Below the pieces are notes generated by a model. That model was not told where the DNA came from and did no database searches. It saw only the letters and a program-made list of their open reading frames with translations. Positions 61,395-64,000 of a stretch of DNA of 64,000 bases are shown here, one piece after another. The first letter of the stretch is position 1. Every line of letters begins with the position of its first letter. The stretch comes from Mobilitalea torta (GTDB taxonomy: Bacteria; Bacillota; Clostridia; Lachnospirales; Lachnospiraceae): contig NZ_JBNPXH010000011.1 of the NCBI RefSeq assembly GCF_050433395.1, positions 124,001 to 188,000 on the forward strand, read 5' to 3'. Both the position numbers and the translations under genes were made by a program.

Positions 61395-62414
61395 ATGAGG
61401 CTGGTGTTAATGGCAGATCACGATAAGTCGATGTATGAGGATGTGGAGCGGGCGTTGCTTGACAGCTATAAAATCTCCCCTCTTTTACCCGACGCTGATT
61501 TGGAGCAGGAGCTGTCAGAAAGGAAGATAGACCTGCTTCTTTTGACCGTATCCGAGGAACATAACGGCTGGCTTTCCTGGTATGAACAGAGGAAGGAACT
61601 GCTGGACACGGCCGATTTTCCCGTTGTCTTTCTGGCCGGCTGCGGCTGTGAATGGATTGAAGAAAAAGTATTGGCAGCCGGAGCCCGGGATCTCATTCTC
61701 CGGCCGGCCTCGGCGGCCATGCTGCGAAATAAGATCGAGGATGTTCTGGAGCTGCATAACCTTCGGAAGAACAGCAGGTATGTGGAGAAATACCAGGATG
61801 CCATCGCTTTCAGCTTTGCAGAGCTGGTGGATTACAGGGATGGGACCACCGGAGATCATTTGAAGAATTCCACCCGGTATTTTCATATTCTGCTGGAGGA
61901 AGCCATTGCCCGGGGATATTATAAGGAGCTTCTTAAACCGGAAGATATCCGGGATCTGCTTCGTTCCGCTGCCCTGCATGATATCGGTAAGATTGGCATC
62001 AACGATGATATTCTCCGCAAGGCCTCTCCGCTGGATCATGATGAATATGCCTATATGAAGACCCATACCACCCTTGGGATGCAGGCCTTTGAGAAAATGA
62101 TCCGTGAGACCGGCGGCACCCGGTGGATGTATCTGGCAAGGGATATCGCCTATTGCCATCATGAGTACTGGGACGGTACCGGGTATCCTAACGGGCTGAA
62201 GGGAGAGGAGATTCCCGTCTATGCCAGAATTATGACGGTTGCGGATGTGTATGATGCCCTGACCTCCTGGCGTTCCTATAAGGAGGCTTATCCTCATGAG
62301 CAGGCGGTGCAGATTATGCTTCAGGAAAGCGGTCATGTATTCGATCCGAAGCTGGTGGAACTCTTCCTGTCTGTGCAGGAGCGTTTCAGGGAGGCGTTGC
62401 TTAGGAAGGAATGA
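61395..62414 (+). CDS. HD-GYP domain protein with receiver-like N-terminus
   Basis: A 339-residue candidate cyclic-di-GMP phosphodiesterase. The HD-GYP domain (about 130-330) keeps its metal ligands: ALHDIGKIGINDDIL (His195, Asp196), THTTLGMQ, YCHHEYWDGTGYPNG and TVADVYDALTS. The first ~120 residues follow the response-regulator fold (LVLMADHDKSMYEDVERALL, VVFLAGCG) but have LLLLTVS where the phospho-accepting Asp should be, so it is a pseudo-receiver. AGGGAGCAGG lies before the ATG. It precedes dnaX by 48 bp. Confidence 0.88.
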   Translation: MRLVLMADHDKSMYEDVERALLDSYKISPLLPDADLEQELSERKIDLLLLTVSEEHNGWLSWYEQRKELLDTADFPVVFLAGCGCEWIEEKVLAAGARDLILRPASAAMLRNKIEDVLELHNLRKNSRYVEKYQDAIAFSFAELVDYRDGTTGDHLKNSTRYFHILLEEAIARGYYKELLKPEDIRDLLRSAALHDIGKIGINDDILRKASPLDHDEYAYMKTHTTLGMQAFEKMIRETGGTRWMYLARDIAYCHHEYWDGTGYPNGLKGEEIPVYARIMTVADVYDALTSWRSYKEAYPHEQAVQIMLQESGHVFDPKLVELFLSVQERFREALLRKE

Positions 62415-62462
62415 CACTTCCGGGAAAAATGACAATTCCGATGAATAGAAAGGGGACAGCCT

Positions 62463-64000
62463 ATGTCCTATACGGCATTATATAGAAAGTTCCGCCCGGA
62501 TCATTTTTCTGACGTCAAAGGGCAGGAACATATTGTTACTACTTTAAAAAATCAGATCATGGCAGGAAGAATCGGGCATGCCTACCTGTTCTGCGGTACC
62601 AGGGGTACCGGTAAGACCACCGTGGCCAGGCTGCTTGCCAAAGTCGTGAACTGTGAGCATCCCGTCGACGGCAATCCCTGTAACGAATGTCGGATGTGTA
62701 AGGGAATTTCGGCCCAGACCTCAATGAATGTCATCGAGATCGATGCGGCTTCCAATAACGGTGTGGATAATGTCCGGGAGATTGTGGAGGAGGTCAGGTA
62801 TTCTCCAACGGAGGGGAAATATAAGGTATATATTATTGATGAGGTCCATATGCTTTCGGCTGGAGCCTTTAACGCCCTGTTGAAGACCATTGAAGAGCCT
62901 CCCTCCTATGTTATCTTTATTTTGGCAACCACCGAGGTTCATAAAATTCCGGTGACCATCCTATCCAGGTGTCAAAGGTATGATTTTAAAAGAATAACCA
63001 TAGATATTATAGTGGACCTTCTGGCTGAGCTTATGAGAGAAGAGAATATTGAGGCAGAGGAAAAGGCCCTGCGTTATGTAGCGCGAATGGCGGACGGCTC
63101 CATGCGGGATGCCTTAAGCCTGCTTGACCAGTGCATCTCTTTTTACCTTGGCAAGAAGCTCACCTATGATAATGTGCTGGAAGTGCTTGGGGCAGTAGAT
63201 ACCTCGGTCTTTGGCAGGATGCTGGACAGTATCCGGAAGCAGGAGGTGTCCTCCTGCATCAAGCTGCTGGAAGAGATTGAAAGCAGCGGCAGGGAGCTGG
63301 GCCAGTTTACCGTGGATTTCATCTGGTATCTGCGGAATCTGCTGCTGATCAAGACCACAGAGGATATTTCGGATATGGTGATTGAGATTTCCTCGGAGAA
63401 CCTGGAGCTGCTGCAGCAGGAAGCGAGAACGATAGAAGAAGGCACCCTCATAAGATATATCCGTGTCTTCTCGGAGCTGTCCAACCAGATCCGTTATGCC
63501 TCCAGGAAGCGGGTATTGATTGAAATTGCATTGATTAAGCTGTGTAAACCGGAGATGGAGGTCAATCTGGATTCTCTCATAAGCCGGATCAAAATATTGG
63601 AAGAGAAGCTGAAGAACGGTATACCGGCAGGAGCCGTACAGGAAGTATCCCATGTCCGAACCGGTGCCGAAGAAGCCCCCCCGCCCCCGAAGCAGCCGGA
63701 GGTTCTTCCGGAAGCATTGCCGGAGGACATAAAACAGGCGGCAGCGAACTGGAAGAGTATCATTAATCAGGTTGCCAGAAAGGCGCCTGCCCTTGCAACT
63801 GTTCTCCAGGGAGCAACCCTCAGTGTGGATGGAGGAAAGGGCTTGCAGATCGTAGTCACAGAGGTTCTGGATAAGGAAATGATCGACCGGGAGACCCATC
63901 TGCAGCTGATTAAAGAGACTCTGGAGCAGTCGGTTCATAAACAAATAGCGGTGAGTGTGCGGTATCTGGACCGGAATAAGGAGAGAATGGAAGAGGTGCC
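62463..64000 (+). CDS. dnaX: DNA polymerase III subunit gamma/tau (3' end outside window)
   Basis: The clamp-loader ATPase, here the first ~512 residues. It opens MSYTALYRKFRPDHFSDVKG, with Walker A GTRGTGKTT (45-53), zinc cysteines at 64, 73, 76 and 79, the DEVH box at 126-129, sensor LATTEVHKIP and arginine-finger motif LSRCQRYDF. Domain III follows with ELGQFTVDFIWYLRNLL, then a Pro-rich linker (PPPPKQPEV) and the tau-type C-terminal part. AGGGGAC is before the ATG. No A-rich slippery site for gamma/tau frameshifting is seen in the part present. Confidence 0.96.
   Translation, partial: MSYTALYRKFRPDHFSDVKGQEHIVTTLKNQIMAGRIGHAYLFCGTRGTGKTTVARLLAKVVNCEHPVDGNPCNECRMCKGISAQTSMNVIEIDAASNNGVDNVREIVEEVRYSPTEGKYKVYIIDEVHMLSAGAFNALLKTIEEPPSYVIFILATTEVHKIPVTILSRCQRYDFKRITIDIIVDLLAELMREENIEAEEKALRYVARMADGSMRDALSLLDQCISFYLGKKLTYDNVLEVLGAVDTSVFGRMLDSIRKQEVSSCIKLLEEIESSGRELGQFTVDFIWYLRNLLLIKTTEDISDMVIEISSENLELLQQEARTIEEGTLIRYIRVFSELSNQIRYASRKRVLIEIALIKLCKPEMEVNLDSLISRIKILEEKLKNGIPAGAVQEVSHVRTGAEEAPPPPKQPEVLPEALPEDIKQAAANWKSIINQVARKAPALATVLQGATLSVDGGKGLQIVVTEVLDKEMIDRETHLQLIKETLEQSVHKQIAVSVRYLDRNKERMEEV

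Noticed and set aside
63660..63700. Slippery C-run in dnaX as gamma/tau frameshift site
   Set aside because: The run codes a Pro-rich linker in frame, and lacks the A-rich heptamer and stem used in known dnaX frameshifting.

Overview
The window reads as the chromosome of an anaerobic, plant-fibre-fermenting Clostridium of the Lachnospiraceae type (Lachnoclostridium/Anaerocolumna-like). The reasons are low-to-moderate GC, strong AAGGAGG ribosome sites with frequent GTG/TTG starts, LplB/YtcP-type oligosaccharide ABC importers, two intracellular phosphorylases (GH112 and GH94), the remains of a glycyl-radical enzyme, and a sporulation-type M23 protein. No rRNA, CRISPR array, intact transposase or integrase was seen. 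There is one tRNA.

Layout. (1) 1-376: the 3' end of a UvrA-family gene. (2) 483-16942: a rhamnogalacturonan-I (RG-I) locus. It holds an intracellular GH105/GH112/GH43 operon, an ABC importer (two permeases and a lipoprotein), a 2254-residue secreted PL11 rhamnogalacturonan lyase and an AraC regulator. The lyase would cut pectin outside the cell, the importer take up the fragments, GH105 remove the unsaturated uronic acid, GH112 phosphorolyse galactosyl-rhamnose and GH43 trim side chains. A 64-bp block is repeated without gaps in front of the first two operons. (3) 17042-28777: a 1,2-beta-glucan (sophoro-oligosaccharide) locus with a GH94 1,2-beta-oligoglucan phosphorylase, importer, LacI repressor and GH3 beta-glucosidase, plus an EEP-fold phosphoesterase. 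Two divergent consensus promoters each carry a LacI-type operator just past the start point. (4) 28975-31332: a BspA-like leucine-rich-repeat surface protein. (5) 31609-36222: a two-component system followed by an ABC-2 transporter operon.

(6) 36293-42865: a scarred region. A ROK repressor faces truncated pieces of a glycyl-radical activase, its enzyme and an FGGY kinase, followed by an intact mannose-6-phosphate isomerase and an aldose-1-epimerase. A 191-nt MITE-like inverted repeat, three copies of a 19-nt GGTGTCAGGCACC-type repeat, and fragments of a zinc-ribbon protein and a histidine kinase lie among them. (7) 43020-46372: TldD/TldE-like proteins and PurC. (8) 47012-53470: a receiver/PAS/kinase hybrid with a Cys-rich PAS insert, a chimeric 1272-residue protein (partial EAL domain joined to a long helical region), and a CorA-shaped membrane protein overlapping its end. 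(9) 53635-57950: a MATE transporter, an XRE-HTH/orotate-phosphoribosyltransferase-like fusion, a DUF4362-type lipoprotein and tRNA-Gly(CCC), whose 3' end is repeated 2.8 kb away. (10) 58217-64000: core genes, namely a degenerate M23 protein, NiaR, a small conserved protein, an M15 peptidase, an HD-GYP protein with a pseudo-receiver, and dnaX, which runs off the end.

All functional names rest on reading motifs and recalling families. No database search was run.
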